Position numbers and translations under genes: made by a program. This document shows, piece by piece, positions 55,080-63,590 of a DNA stretch of 64,000 bases. Source of the DNA: Hydrogenophaga sp. (GTDB lineage: Bacteria; Pseudomonadota; Gammaproteobacteria; Burkholderiales; Burkholderiaceae_C). The stretch is from positions 1-64,000 of the forward strand of contig JAGKSX010000017.1 in assembly GCA_018993155.1 (NCBI GenBank), written 5' to 3'. The notes under the pieces are model-generated. The model made no database searches. It saw only the letters and a list, made by a program, of their open reading frames with translations, and was not told the origin of the DNA. Every line of letters begins with the position of its first letter. Positions within the stretch are counted from its first letter, which is position 1.

Positions 55080-55844
55080 ATGACCACCAATCCGTCTCCG
55101 CTGCCCAGCAACCACTTGCTGGCCATGCTGTCGAGCGCCGAATGGGAGCTGCTGGAGCCCGACCTCGAATGGGAAGAGCTGCGGGCCGGCGCCTTGCTGC
55201 ACCAGGCCGGCGCCGAAGTGCGGCACGTGTACTTTCCCGTCAGCGCCACCGTGTCGCTGGTGTCCTCGCTGGAGGACGGCGCATCGTCCGAAGTGGCGGT
55301 GGTCGGCAACGAGGGCATGGTGGGTGTGTGCGCCTTCATGGGAGACACCAGCGCCCTGTGCGACGCCGTGGTGCAACGCCCCGGCCACGCAGGCCGCATG
55401 GGTGTGCAGGCGCTGCTGTACCACACGCGCCGCTCGCCCGAACTGCTGCAGCACCTGCTGGCCTACACCCAGGCGCTGTTCACGCACATGGCGCAGTCGT
55501 CGGCCTGCAACCGTCACCACGCACTCGACCAGCAACTCTGCCGCTGGCTGCTCCAGCACCTGGACCGGCAGGACAACAGCGACATGCAGGCCACGCATGA
55601 GCGCATCGCCAGCCTGCTGGGTGTGCGGCGCGAAGGCGTCACCAGCGGCGCGCTGAAGCTTCAGAAAGCCGGGCTGATCGAATACCACCGGGGTCATATC
55701 TCCATCCTGGACCGTGACGGACTCGAAGCGCGCAGTTGCGAGTGCTACGGCGTGGTGCGGCGCGCGTACGACAAGCTCTCCTGCGGCCACGGCACACCTT
55801 CGCTTCCCACGCGGATCGTCAAACGGACCCTGCAGAGCGCGTGA
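55080..55844 (+). CDS. Crp/Fnr-family transcriptional regulator
   Basis: 254 residues. N-terminal cyclic-nucleotide-binding-like beta-barrel (about 15-140; YFPVSATVSLVSSLEDGASSEVAVVGNEGMVG) and C-terminal helix-turn-helix (THERIASLLGVRREGVTSGALKLQKAGLI). No Fnr-type cysteine cluster at the N-terminus and no intact cAMP pocket, so the signal is unknown. AAAGGGA precedes the ATG. Its 3' end overlaps the convergent L,D-transpeptidase by 26 nt. Confidence 0.9.
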   Translation: MTTNPSPLPSNHLLAMLSSAEWELLEPDLEWEELRAGALLHQAGAEVRHVYFPVSATVSLVSSLEDGASSEVAVVGNEGMVGVCAFMGDTSALCDAVVQRPGHAGRMGVQALLYHTRRSPELLQHLLAYTQALFTHMAQSSACNRHHALDQQLCRWLLQHLDRQDNSDMQATHERIASLLGVRREGVTSGALKLQKAGLIEYHRGHISILDRDGLEARSCECYGVVRRAYDKLSCGHGTPSLPTRIVKRTLQSA

Positions 55845-56592
55845 GCCGCGCCTCTTGCGGGGACGGCGCGGACGCCGTGGTCAAGCCGAACACTTCGCTC
55901 AGGCTCTTGTGCTCGGGCAACACGTACACCACGGCCGACATCGTGGAGAACACCGGCTTCAGCTGCGCTTCGTAGAACGCGGCCGGCACATTGATGCAGC
56001 CATAGGAAATCCGGTTGTCGTCGATGGTCGCTGACGCGAGCCGCTCGGCGCGCCGCTCCTTGGGCTGCAGCGTAGGCCGCACGCGGTGCATCGACACGGC
56101 GGCGTCGTAGTCCACCCACACCACGTCTTCGCCCGTGAGGTTGTGGCCCAGATGCCCGACAAAGCGGCCGGCTGGTGTCGTGCGCTCATGCGGTTTCACT
56201 TGTTCCACCGGCCTGCTGCCGATGCCTGGCACGGTGTCGTCGCCAGGCGCAAATCCGAGCAGCACCGGGGTGCTGTCTCGCAGGCTCGCGTTGGCATTGA
56301 ACACATGGAGCCGGGCGGCTGGCTTGTCCACCAGCACGAAAGGCATGCCTGCATTGTCGCCCGTGTGGGCGATCCACCGCACCAGTTCGAGAGCGTTGGC
56401 GGTGGCCTCGACGCCGCCGAAGTTCGGCTCCGGCGCTGACTGGGATGCAAGAGGTACTGCGATGGCGGCACCAGCCTGTGGGCCGTCGGGGCCCTGCACC
56501 AGCCTGGCCGGCGGCATGAGCAAGGTGAGCACCGCCGCGCCGATCAGCGCACCGTTGCGGATGTCCTGCGCGAGGGAAGAGGGGATGCGCAT
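55819..56592 (-). CDS. L,D-transpeptidase (YkuD-like), second copy
   Basis: 257 residues with an N-terminal hydrophobic segment (NGALIGAAVLTLLMPPARL) as anchor or signal. The catalytic motif is SYGCIN with a His upstream (MHRV). Unlike the 502-residue copy at 13559-15067 it has no NTF2-like domain. It probably acts on peptidoglycan or attaches proteins to it. Confidence 0.8.
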   Translation of the reverse strand: MRIPSSLAQDIRNGALIGAAVLTLLMPPARLVQGPDGPQAGAAIAVPLASQSAPEPNFGGVEATANALELVRWIAHTGDNAGMPFVLVDKPAARLHVFNANASLRDSTPVLLGFAPGDDTVPGIGSRPVEQVKPHERTTPAGRFVGHLGHNLTGEDVVWVDYDAAVSMHRVRPTLQPKERRAERLASATIDDNRISYGCINVPAAFYEAQLKPVFSTMSAVVYVLPEHKSLSEVFGLTTASAPSPQEARLTRSAGSV

Positions 56593-56665
56593 GACGGTCG
56601 TGTTCTGTGGAGTTGGGCGGCACCCGGAGCCTCACCGGGCTCATGGGGGCCTGCTTCATCAAGGG

Positions 56666-56914
56666 TCAGTTGCGATCGGCCTGGGCGTCCGTGGTCATCG
56701 GCACGGTGCTGCGTTGCGTCGTGTCCTGGCTGGGCGTGGCAGGCATCGTGGTCGACGGTGCGGGCGCCGTGGGCGTGGCGGGTTGTGCCTGGGTGGTCGA
56801 GTCCTGCGTCATGGGCGCTGGCGTGCTCGGGGTGGTGGTCTGCGCGTACACGAGGCCAGCACCAACGACGGTCAGCGCGGCCACGGTGGTGGTGAGGAGT
56901 TTGGAAGTCTTCAT
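56666..56914 (-). CDS. Small secreted Thr/Pro-rich protein
   Basis: 82 residues. Signal peptide KTSKLLTTTVAALTVVGAGLVYAQ, then a low-complexity tail of Thr, Pro, Ser and Gln. AAAGGA precedes the ATG at 56914. Disordered, periplasmic, unknown function. Confidence 0.7.
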   Translation of the reverse strand: MKTSKLLTTTVAALTVVGAGLVYAQTTTPSTPAPMTQDSTTQAQPATPTAPAPSTTMPATPSQDTTQRSTVPMTTDAQADRN

Positions 56915-57076
56915 GATGGGGTCCTTTGAAAGCTGCACAGGGCAGGGGGGTGACAACAGCCGGAAAAAGCGGCTGAGTCCAGACTAAGCCTCGCGTGAGC
57001 GAAGTTCTGTACGTCAACGCACAGACCCCCGGGCGCATGCCCGCGATGCTGAAGACTCCCTATCGAGGAGCACGCC

Positions 57077-57289
57077 ATGGCACAAACCGCACACATCGTT
57101 GGCAAGGTCGAGTACCGCGAAGGCGATGGCCCCAACATCGTCATTCGCCCCGGTCCCGTGAAGGTGGAAACGGGTTTGAACGACGCCACTCTCAGCTGGG
57201 TGGACGAGGAAGTGCGCGGCTCGGCGGCCATGCCCCTGGCCGACTTCAAGCGCTACGTGACGGAGGGCAAGATCAAGCTCGCCGCATGA
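57077..57289 (+). CDS. Small conserved-looking protein, unknown
   Basis: 70 residues, soluble, no signal peptide. Begins MAQTAHIVGKVEYREGDG and ends ADFKRYVTEGKIKLAA; the alternation suggests a small beta-barrel. GAGGAG precedes the ATG by about 9 nt. Family not recognised. Confidence 0.7.
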   Translation: MAQTAHIVGKVEYREGDGPNIVIRPGPVKVETGLNDATLSWVDEEVRGSAAMPLADFKRYVTEGKIKLAA

Positions 57290-57291
57290 TG

Positions 57292-57337
57292 AAAAACGCC
57301 GCTTGCACCGGGCTGTGATACCCGATGTAAGCGGCGT
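57292..57337 (-). terminator. Rho-independent terminator of the sulfate transport operon
   Basis: ACGCCGCTT (57296-57304) pairs with AAGCGGCGT (57329-57337), extended inward by three further pairs. On the minus strand the stem is followed by TTTTT, 12 nt after the cysA stop. On the plus strand the tail is weaker, so it may also serve the 70-residue gene. Confidence 0.85.
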
Positions 57338-57349
57338 AAATCTTGTGCT

Positions 57350-58438
57350 TCAGGCTGCCTGCGGCTGCAGAAACACCCGGGCCTTCTTCGGCGAGACCAC
57401 CAGCGTGTCGCCTTCCTGGAAGCCCAGTTCGCGGAAACGCTCCGACGACATGCGCGCCTCGATCAGCGGGTCGTACCCACCCGGGGCCTGCGCATCCACT
57501 GGCAGCAGTTCGAGCCGAGCGATCGGGCCCACCACCACCGCACGCTCCAGCTTGGCCACGATACCAGGCAGGCCGGCCGCGTAGCGCTGTACGTCCAGGT
57601 CGTGCGGGCGCACATAGGCAAAGGCCTTGGCGTCCTGGGCACTGGCGTGTTCGGGCGAATCAATGGACACGCCTTGCAGGTGCAACTGGCCTTCGTTGGC
57701 GCGGCCATGGAACAGGTTCACATCGCCCAGGAAGCCGTACACGAACGGGCTCGCCGGGTGCTCCCACACTTCCTGCGGTGCGCCGATCTGCTCCACCTGG
57801 CCCTGGTTCATGAGCACCACGCGGTCGGCCACTTCCAGGGCTTCTTCCTGGTCGTGGGTGACGAACACGCTGGTCACGTGCAGTTCGTCGTGCAGGCGGC
57901 GCAGCCAGCGGCGCAGTTCCTTGCGCACTTTGGCATCGAGCGCGCCGAAAGGCTCGTCGAGCAGCAGCACCTTGGGCTCCACCGCAAGCGCTCGCGCCAG
58001 GGCGATGCGCTGGCGCTGGCCGCCCGAGAGTTGCGAAGGGTAGCGGTCCGCCAGCCAATCCAGCTGCACCAGCTTGAGCAGATCGAGCACCTTGGTCTTG
58101 ATCTGCGCGTCGCTCGGGCGCTGGCCGCGCGGCTTCACGCGCAGGCCGAAGGCCACATTCTCGAACACCGTCATGTGGCGGAACAGCGCGTAGTGCTGGA
58201 ACACGAAGCCCACGTTGCGCTCGCGCACGTGCACGTCGGTGGTGTCCTCGCCGCTGAACAGGATGTTGCCCGTGTCCGGCGTCTCCAGCCCCGCGATGAT
58301 GCGCAGCAGCGTGGTCTTGCCGCAGCCCGAGGGGCCGAGCAGGGCCAGCAGTTCGCCCGAGTGGATGTCCAGGTTGACGTTCTTCAGCGCCTGGAAGGTG
58401 CCGAAGTTCTTGTTGATGTCGCGGATCTCGATGCTCAT
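57350..58438 (-). CDS. cysA: Sulfate/thiosulfate ABC transporter ATPase
   Basis: 362 residues. Walker [10 protein letters not shown], signature [16 protein letters not shown], Walker [14 protein letters not shown] loop VFVTHDQEE and a C-terminal TOBE-like domain. Energises sulfate import. The start overlaps the cysW stop by 4 nt (ATGA). Last gene of the operon. Confidence 0.96.
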   Translation of the reverse strand: MSIEIRDINKNFGTFQALKNVNLDIHSGELLALLGPSGCGKTTLLRIIAGLETPDTGNILFSGEDTTDVHVRERNVGFVFQHYALFRHMTVFENVAFGLRVKPRGQRPSDAQIKTKVLDLLKLVQLDWLADRYPSQLSGGQRQRIALARALAVEPKVLLLDEPFGALDAKVRKELRRWLRRLHDELHVTSVFVTHDQEEALEVADRVVLMNQGQVEQIGAPQEVWEHPASPFVYGFLGDVNLFHGRANEGQLHLQGVSIDSPEHASAQDAKAFAYVRPHDLDVQRYAAGLPGIVAKLERAVVVGPIARLELLPVDAQAPGGYDPLIEARMSSERFRELGFQEGDTLVVSPKKARVFLQPQAA

Positions 58439-59352
58439 GGTGTCTGTCCCAGCAGGGTTGGGTGGGCGGGCGTGGGCCGTTCGGGAGGCAGCTCGGCCAG
58501 CGCCTTCAATTCGCGCTCCATCTGCCATTCGGCGACCGACTTGATCACCAGCGTGACCAGGGCCAGCAGGGCCAGCAGCGACGCCACGGCGAAGGCGGCG
58601 ACGGACTGGTACTCGTTGTAGAGAATCTCCACGTGCAGCGGCATGGTGTTGGTCTGGCCCCGGATGTGGCCCGACACCACCGACACCGCGCCGAACTCGC
58701 CCATGGCGCGCGCGTTGCAGAGAATCACGCCGTAGATCAGGCCCCACTTGATGTTGGGCAAGGTCACGTGCCAGAAGGTCTGCCAACCCGAGGCCCCAAG
58801 CACGATCGCGGCCTGCTCCTCGTCATTGCCCTGCGCCTGCATCAGCGGAATGAGTTCGCGCGCGATGAAGGGGAAGGTGACAAAGATCGTGGCCAGGATG
58901 ATGCCGGGCACGGCGAACACGATCTTGATGTCGTGCTCGGCCAGCCACGGGCCCATCCAGCCCTGCGCGCCGAACACCAGCACGTAGATCAGGCCCGCCA
59001 CCACCGGCGACACCGAGAACGGCAGGTCGATCAGCGTCGTGAGGAAGGACTTGCCCCGGAACTCGTACTTCGCCACGGCCCAGGCCGCCGCCACGCCGAA
59101 CACCAGGTTCAGCGGCACGGCGATCGCGGCCGTGAGCAGCGTGAGGCGGATGGCCGACCACGCGTCCGGGTCCTTCAGCGCTTCCCAATAGGCCTCGAAG
59201 CCCTTGCGCAGTGCCTCGGTGAACACCGCGGCCAGCGGCAACACCAGGAACAACGCCATGAAAAGCAGCGCGATGCCGATCAGCGTGCGGCGCACCCAGG
59301 CCGCTTCCGTCGTGCCCTTGCGCGCGGTGCGCGGAGAGGTGGCGGTGCTCAT
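58435..59352 (-). CDS. cysW: Sulfate ABC transporter permease CysW
   Basis: 305 residues, six membrane segments. The ABC permease loop [27 protein letters not shown] is intact, and [15 protein letters not shown] is typical of CysW. Overlaps both neighbours by 4 nt. Confidence 0.95.
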   Translation of the reverse strand: MSTATSPRTARKGTTEAAWVRRTLIGIALLFMALFLVLPLAAVFTEALRKGFEAYWEALKDPDAWSAIRLTLLTAAIAVPLNLVFGVAAAWAVAKYEFRGKSFLTTLIDLPFSVSPVVAGLIYVLVFGAQGWMGPWLAEHDIKIVFAVPGIILATIFVTFPFIARELIPLMQAQGNDEEQAAIVLGASGWQTFWHVTLPNIKWGLIYGVILCNARAMGEFGAVSVVSGHIRGQTNTMPLHVEILYNEYQSVAAFAVASLLALLALVTLVIKSVAEWQMERELKALAELPPERPTPAHPTLLGQTP

Positions 59353-60230
59353 TGCAGGTTCCCCCCGGAGCGCTTGCGTTGCCAGGTCTGCAGGCCGTTG
59401 ATCAGCAACAGCAGCACGAACGAGAACAGCAGCATCACCAGCGCCACGGCGGTGGCTCCTGCGTAGTCGTACTGTTCGAGCTTGCTGATGATGATCAGTG
59501 GCGTGATCTCCGACACCATGGGCATGTTGCCCGCGATGAAGATCACCGAACCGTACTCACCCACCGCGCGGGCGAACGCCATCGCGAAACCGGTGAGCAG
59601 GGCGGGCGCGATGCTCGGGAAGATCACGCGGCTGAAGGTCTGCCAGCGCGTGGCGCCCAGGCAGGTGGCGGCCTCTTCGAGTTCCTTTTCGGAGTCTTCG
59701 AGCACCGGTTGCACCGTGCGCACCACGAAAGGCAGGCCGATGAAGATCAGCGCGATCACCACACCATTCGGGTTGAAGGCCAGTTGGAGGCCCAGCGGCT
59801 CCGTGTACTGGCCGATCCAGCCGTTGCCCGCCAGGATCGCGGTGAGCGAGATGCCCGCCACGGCGGTGGGCAGCGCAAACGGCAAGTCCACCAAGGCGTC
59901 CACGATCTTCTTGCCGGGGAAGCTGTAGCGCACCAGCACCCAGGCTACCAGCAGCCCGAACACGGCATTCACCGTGGCGGCGATCAGTGAAGCGCCGAAG
60001 GTCAGCTTGTACGACGCCAGCACGCGAGGTGCGGTAACGGCTTCCCAGAACTGCGGCCAGGTCAGCGAAAACGTCTTGACGAAAAGGGCCGACAACGGGA
60101 TCAGCACGATCAGGCTCAGGTAGGAAACCGTGAAACCCAGCGTGATGTTGAAGCCCGGCAGCACGCGGCGGCGCGTGCGGCGGCGGTTTTCAGTTGGAGC
60201 GGCTGCGGTTGGCAGCGTGGCGGTGGTCAT
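59349..60230 (-). CDS. cysT: Sulfate ABC transporter permease CysT (CysU)
   Basis: 293 residues, six membrane segments. [27 protein letters not shown] at the N-terminus and the loop [25 protein letters not shown] are typical. Upstream, 128 nt including a repeat element separate it from sbp. Confidence 0.95.
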   Translation of the reverse strand: MTTATLPTAAAPTENRRRTRRRVLPGFNITLGFTVSYLSLIVLIPLSALFVKTFSLTWPQFWEAVTAPRVLASYKLTFGASLIAATVNAVFGLLVAWVLVRYSFPGKKIVDALVDLPFALPTAVAGISLTAILAGNGWIGQYTEPLGLQLAFNPNGVVIALIFIGLPFVVRTVQPVLEDSEKELEEAATCLGATRWQTFSRVIFPSIAPALLTGFAMAFARAVGEYGSVIFIAGNMPMVSEITPLIIISKLEQYDYAGATAVALVMLLFSFVLLLLINGLQTWQRKRSGGNLQ

Positions 60231-60299
60231 GTCGTGGGTCCAGGGTGCCCTGGCGCGTGAATGGGCTTGATCAAGAGGTGCAGAGGAACCGGCTCTGCC

Positions 60300-60356
60300 G
60301 GGCCTCAGGCACCGCCCCCCTTGAGGGGGGACGCGCGAAGCGCGGCAGGGGGGCCT
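60300..60356. repeat. C/G-rich extragenic hairpin element (copy 2)
   Basis: CCCCCC-TTGA-GGGGGG (60315-60330), then a stem CGCG-CGAAG-CGCG, then GGGGGG. Similar in layout to the element at 49649-49715. Lies in the sbp-cysT gap, where it may reduce permease expression relative to the binding protein. Confidence 0.65.
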
Positions 60357-60358
60357 CT

Positions 60359-61354
60359 TTACCTCACCGTGTACAGCTTGTCGAACTGCCCACCGTCGTT
60401 GAAGTGCACCTTCTGAGCTTCAGCCAGCGAACCGAAATAGTCGCTCACGTTGAACAGCTTGATGGGCTTGAACGCCGAGGCGTACTTCTTCAGCACGGCT
60501 TCGTTGCGCGGGCGGATGTTGTGCTTGGCCGCGATCTCCTGCCCTTCCGGGCTGTAGAGGAAATCGAGGTAGGCCTTGGCCTCGGCGGCCGTGCCCTTCT
60601 TGTTCACCGTGCGCTCGACGATCGCCACCGGGTTCTCCGCCACGATGGACGCGCTCGGGTGGATCGCATCGACCTTGCCGGCGCCGAACTCGGCGTTCAC
60701 CGACACCACCTCGGACTCGAAGGTGACCAGCACATCACCAATATTGCGTTGCAGGAACACGCCCGTGGCGTCACGGCCACCGCGCGCCAGCACCGGCACG
60801 TTCTTGTAAAGCTTGCCCACGAACTCGGCGGCATCGGCATCGCTGCCGCCCTTGCTGCGCACGTAGCCCCAGGCGGCCAGGTAAGCCAGGCGGCCATTGC
60901 CACCGGTCTTGGGGTTGACCACCACCACCTGCACGCCAGGCTTGATCAGGTCATCCCAGTCCTTGATGCCTTTGGGATTGCCATTGCGCACCAGGAACAG
61001 CATGGTCGAAGTCGTGGGGGCGGCACCGTTCGGAAATTTCTGACGCCAGTCCTTGGCGACGACACCCTTCTCTGCCAGAAAGTCCACGTCCGTCGTCGTG
61101 TTGAAGGTCACCACATCCGCTTCCAGGCCATCGGCCACGGCACGCGCCTGGGCGCTCGAGCCGGCGTGCGACTGGTCCACCTTGATGTCCTTGCCGGTCG
61201 ACTTCTTGTAGCTCGCGGCGAACGCCACGTTGATGTCCTTGTAGAACTCACGGGCCACGTCGTAAGAGACGTTCAGCAGCGTGGTCTGTGCGCCCGCCAG
61301 GGCGGAGGTGGACAGGGCGACGGCGGCAAGCGCCGCGCGCAAGGTGTTTTTCAT
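60359..61354 (-). CDS. sbp: Sulfate-binding periplasmic protein
   Basis: 331 residues. Signal peptide MKNTLRAALAAVALSTSALAGA, then TTLLNVSYDVAREFYKDINVAFAASYKK and QSHAGSSAQARAVADGLEADVVTF, the sulfate-ligand segments of Sbp/CysP. First gene of the sbp-cysTWA unit. The upstream region carries an inverted repeat and a 28-bp block shared with the peroxiredoxin gene. Confidence 0.95.
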   Translation of the reverse strand: MKNTLRAALAAVALSTSALAGAQTTLLNVSYDVAREFYKDINVAFAASYKKSTGKDIKVDQSHAGSSAQARAVADGLEADVVTFNTTTDVDFLAEKGVVAKDWRQKFPNGAAPTTSTMLFLVRNGNPKGIKDWDDLIKPGVQVVVVNPKTGGNGRLAYLAAWGYVRSKGGSDADAAEFVGKLYKNVPVLARGGRDATGVFLQRNIGDVLVTFESEVVSVNAEFGAGKVDAIHPSASIVAENPVAIVERTVNKKGTAAEAKAYLDFLYSPEGQEIAAKHNIRPRNEAVLKKYASAFKPIKLFNVSDYFGSLAEAQKVHFNDGGQFDKLYTVR

Positions 61355-61412
61355 GGCAAAGCTCCGAGCAAGAAACAGGATGTGTCAGATTCTGGGCGCC
61401 CACCCTGAGAAT

Positions 61413-61440
61413 CCAAACGACTTTGTTCTTGTTTCTTTAT
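61413..61440 (-). promoter_or_regulatory. 28-bp promoter block upstream of sbp, shared with the peroxiredoxin gene
   Basis: Minus strand, begins ATAAAGAAAC and ends AGTCGTTTGG. 22 of 28 bases match the block at 62899-62926 without gaps, and both begin exactly 59 nt from the start codon (58 nt between). A CAGAAT follows at the same position (18 nt further) in both and may be the -10 box. Confidence 0.75.
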
Positions 61441-61457
61441 TCCAGATGGGAATAAAG
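61435..61457. promoter_or_regulatory. Perfect inverted repeat, candidate CysB/LysR-type site
   Basis: CTTTATTCC-AGATG-GGAATAAAG, 9-bp arms. The core has the T-N11-A layout of LysR-type regulators, so CysB or a relative is a reasonable candidate. It overlaps the distal end of the shared block. Confidence 0.6.
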
Positions 61458-61479
61458 GTGGCTCGGACCTTTCTTGGGT

Positions 61480-62178
61480 TCAGACGCCCGTGCGGGCTCG
61501 CAACAGCCGGTCCGTGTCGGTGAACAGCTGGCGCAGCTTGAGCAGCCAGTCTCCATCGGGTGGCCATTGCCCCGTCTCCACAATCAGGGCGTACTTCGCC
61601 CGCAATTCATCGTGAAACGCCCTGGCACCCAGATGCCCGGCCAGGCCCATCAAAGCATGCATCAGCGTCTTCGCCCGCCCTATGTCGTTGGCGGCGACAT
61701 AGCCGGCCAACTGGCCAAACTTGGTGCGCATGTCCTCCAGCGCATGGGCGAGATCCGCCTTGATCAGGCCCAACCGGCGCAAGCTGTCCAGCCTGGCGAC
61801 ATCGATAAGCGCGTGCGTCGACGCCGACGCCGATGCCTGCGGGGTCGCCAAGGCATCCACCCTCACATCCTTGATGGCAATGCCCAGTTGCCGGCTCAGC
61901 GACTCAAGGAGTTTTGTCGCCTGCACCGGCTTGATGAGAAAGTCGTTGATGCCCGCCGCACGTGCAGCCGACATCATGGCCCCATCGGAGCGGGCGCTCA
62001 GCGCGATCACGGGCGTGGCGCCCCGAGGGCGGGGGCGTGCGCGCAGGGTTCGCGCGAGCTCGATCCCGCTCAGGTCGGGCAGCACCGAGGGCAGGCTGCC
62101 GGACCACAGCGTCTGCCAGTGGCCCGGGCCGGAGTTGCGCCAGCCCGGAATGATGATGACGGTGGGTGAGGATGACAT
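61480..62178 (-). pseudogene. Chimeric gene: hydrolase N-terminus fused to truncated receiver plus Hpt
   Basis: An open frame of 232 residues made of unrelated parts. Residues 1-30 (TVIIIPGWRNSGPGHWQTLW) match the start of RBBP9/YdeN serine hydrolases, but the GHS nucleophile part is missing. From about residue 31 it continues as the second half of a response-regulator receiver (LPDLSGIELARTLRA, ALSARSD, DFLIKPV), lacking the phospho-aspartate, then an Hpt domain with the His in LMHALMGLAGHLGA. Probably a deletion fusion of a hydrolase gene and a hybrid kinase gene. AAGGAAGG precedes the ATG and it lies 14 nt after the peroxiredoxin, so it is likely still expressed. Confidence 0.7.
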
Positions 62179-62192
62179 GCGGCGGACCTTCC

Positions 62193-62840
62193 TTAGCGGT
62201 TGGGCTGCGGGGTGAGGCGCAGGTACGGACGCACGGCCTTGAAACCTTTGGGGAAGCGCTGCGCGATCTCGGCCGGGTCTTGCAGGCTGGGCACGATCAC
62301 CACGTCGTCGCCGTCTTTCCAGTTGGCGGGCGTGGCCACCTTGTGGCTGTCGGTGAGTTGCAGCGAGTCAATCACGCGCAGGATCTCGTCGAAGTTGCGC
62401 CCCGTGCTGGCGGGGTAGGTCAGCGTGGTGCGGATCACTTTCTTGGGGTCGATGATGAACACGCTGCGCACGGTGGCGGTGGCCGATGCGTTGGGGTGGA
62501 TCATGTCGTAGAGCGTGGCGACTTTCTTGTCCGCATCGGCGAGGATGGGGAAGTTCACCGTGGTGTTCTGGGTCTCGTTGATGTCGAGCACCCATTTGCC
62601 GTGCGAGTCCAGTGGGTCCACGCTGACGGCGATGGGTTTGACGTTGCGTTGGGCGAATTCGCCGGAGAGCGCGGCCGTCTTGCCCAGTTCGGTGGTGCAC
62701 ACGGGCGTGAAGTCGGCCGGGTGCGAGAAGAGCACGACCCAGCTGTCGCCCGCCCAGTCGTGGAAGTGGATGGGGCCGGCGGTGGAGTCTTGCGTGAAGT
62801 CGGGAGCGGTGTCGCCGAGTCGGAGGGTGGTGTTGCTCAT
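62193..62840 (-). CDS. 1-Cys peroxiredoxin (Prx6 type)
   Basis: 215 residues. Peroxidatic Cys48 in SHPADFTPVCTTE; the C-terminal Prx6-type extension is present and no resolving cysteine of the 2-Cys type is seen. Reduces peroxides in the cytoplasm. In Burkholderiales such genes often accompany sulfur-starvation genes, and here it shares a promoter block with sbp. GGAG precedes the ATG. Confidence 0.93.
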   Translation of the reverse strand: MSNTTLRLGDTAPDFTQDSTAGPIHFHDWAGDSWVVLFSHPADFTPVCTTELGKTAALSGEFAQRNVKPIAVSVDPLDSHGKWVLDINETQNTTVNFPILADADKKVATLYDMIHPNASATATVRSVFIIDPKKVIRTTLTYPASTGRNFDEILRVIDSLQLTDSHKVATPANWKDGDDVVIVPSLQDPAEIAQRFPKGFKAVRPYLRLTPQPNR

Positions 62841-62898
62841 GAGAGGGCTCCTGGTTGTTCAAATGCAAAACAGCATTCTGTTGATGCCATCCAAATAA

Positions 62899-62926
62899 CC
62901 AAACGACTATGAAGTAGTTTGTTTAT
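62899..62926 (-). promoter_or_regulatory. 28-bp promoter block upstream of the peroxiredoxin gene
   Basis: Minus strand, begins ATAAACAAAC and ends AGTCGTTTGG. See the copy at 61413-61440: same length, same distance to the start codon, 22 of 28 identical. Only 183 nt separate the peroxiredoxin from the divergent cupin gene, so the site might affect both. Confidence 0.75.
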
Positions 62927-63023
62927 CGCGTGGGGGCATATGGATGCGCATAGTCGCTGAGCGCATGAGCTAAGTCCGAATGCGTCGTTGTGTGGGTGGG
63001 GGCGCGCGCGGACACTGGCCCGC

Positions 63024-63590
63024 ATGGCTGCTGTTGCGACGTTTGATGCCGACGGTCTCTGGTTGTCCACTTCGGTGTGCGAAGGCGCCGCCTGCCCGGC
63101 CGCCGCGTCGGTGGGCGTGCGCTGGGGGCGCTGGGTGGATGGGCCCGAGCCGGGTGATGCGGTGGTGGACCACGCGAAAGCGCTGGTTGAGTTGCGGCGG
63201 CAACTTGGCGCGCACGTGTCCGAGCGCGTGCGTTTCAGCCACCCGGGTTACGACGGCGCGCACCCGCGCCCTCAGGAACTCACCAGCGAAGACGCCGTGG
63301 CCTGCGTCTTCCTGAAGGGCACGGCGCTGCTGAGCGTGCGCACCTCGGCCGGCTTCACCGGTGTGTTGTGCGAGGCCGGGGACTGGGTGTGGCTGCCGGC
63401 GGGTGTGCCCCATGTGTTCGACGCGGGCGAGTCGCCCGACGTGCTCTTCCTGCGGCTGAGCGCGGGCCCGCGCGGCTGGTTTCCGCTGCACACGGGCCGC
63501 TCCCTGCCACCGGGCCTGCCGCCGATGGAGGCCTTCGTCGAGCACCTGCTGCACGAGCTGGGCGAGGACATCGAAGGCAGCGAGGCATGA
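63024..63590 (+). CDS. Acireductone-dioxygenase-like cupin with altered metal site
   Basis: 188 residues. The C-terminal cupin (VLCEAGDWVWLPAGVPHVFDAG) and general layout follow acireductone dioxygenases. Where those have EHTHxEDEV, this protein has QELTSEDAV, so two histidines and one glutamate ligand appear replaced; only the last His (VPHVFD) remains. It is therefore probably not a standard methionine-salvage enzyme. Its stop overlaps the monooxygenase start (ATGA), indicating a joint role. The start at 63024 is the ATG closest to the conserved part; a GTG at 62988 is the alternative. Confidence 0.65.
   Translation: MAAVATFDADGLWLSTSVCEGAACPAAASVGVRWGRWVDGPEPGDAVVDHAKALVELRRQLGAHVSERVRFSHPGYDGAHPRPQELTSEDAVACVFLKGTALLSVRTSAGFTGVLCEAGDWVWLPAGVPHVFDAGESPDVLFLRLSAGPRGWFPLHTGRSLPPGLPPMEAFVEHLLHELGEDIEGSEA

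Noticed and set aside
63024..63590. Canonical acireductone dioxygenase (mtnD)
   Set aside because: Three of four expected metal ligands appear substituted and no other methionine-salvage gene is nearby.
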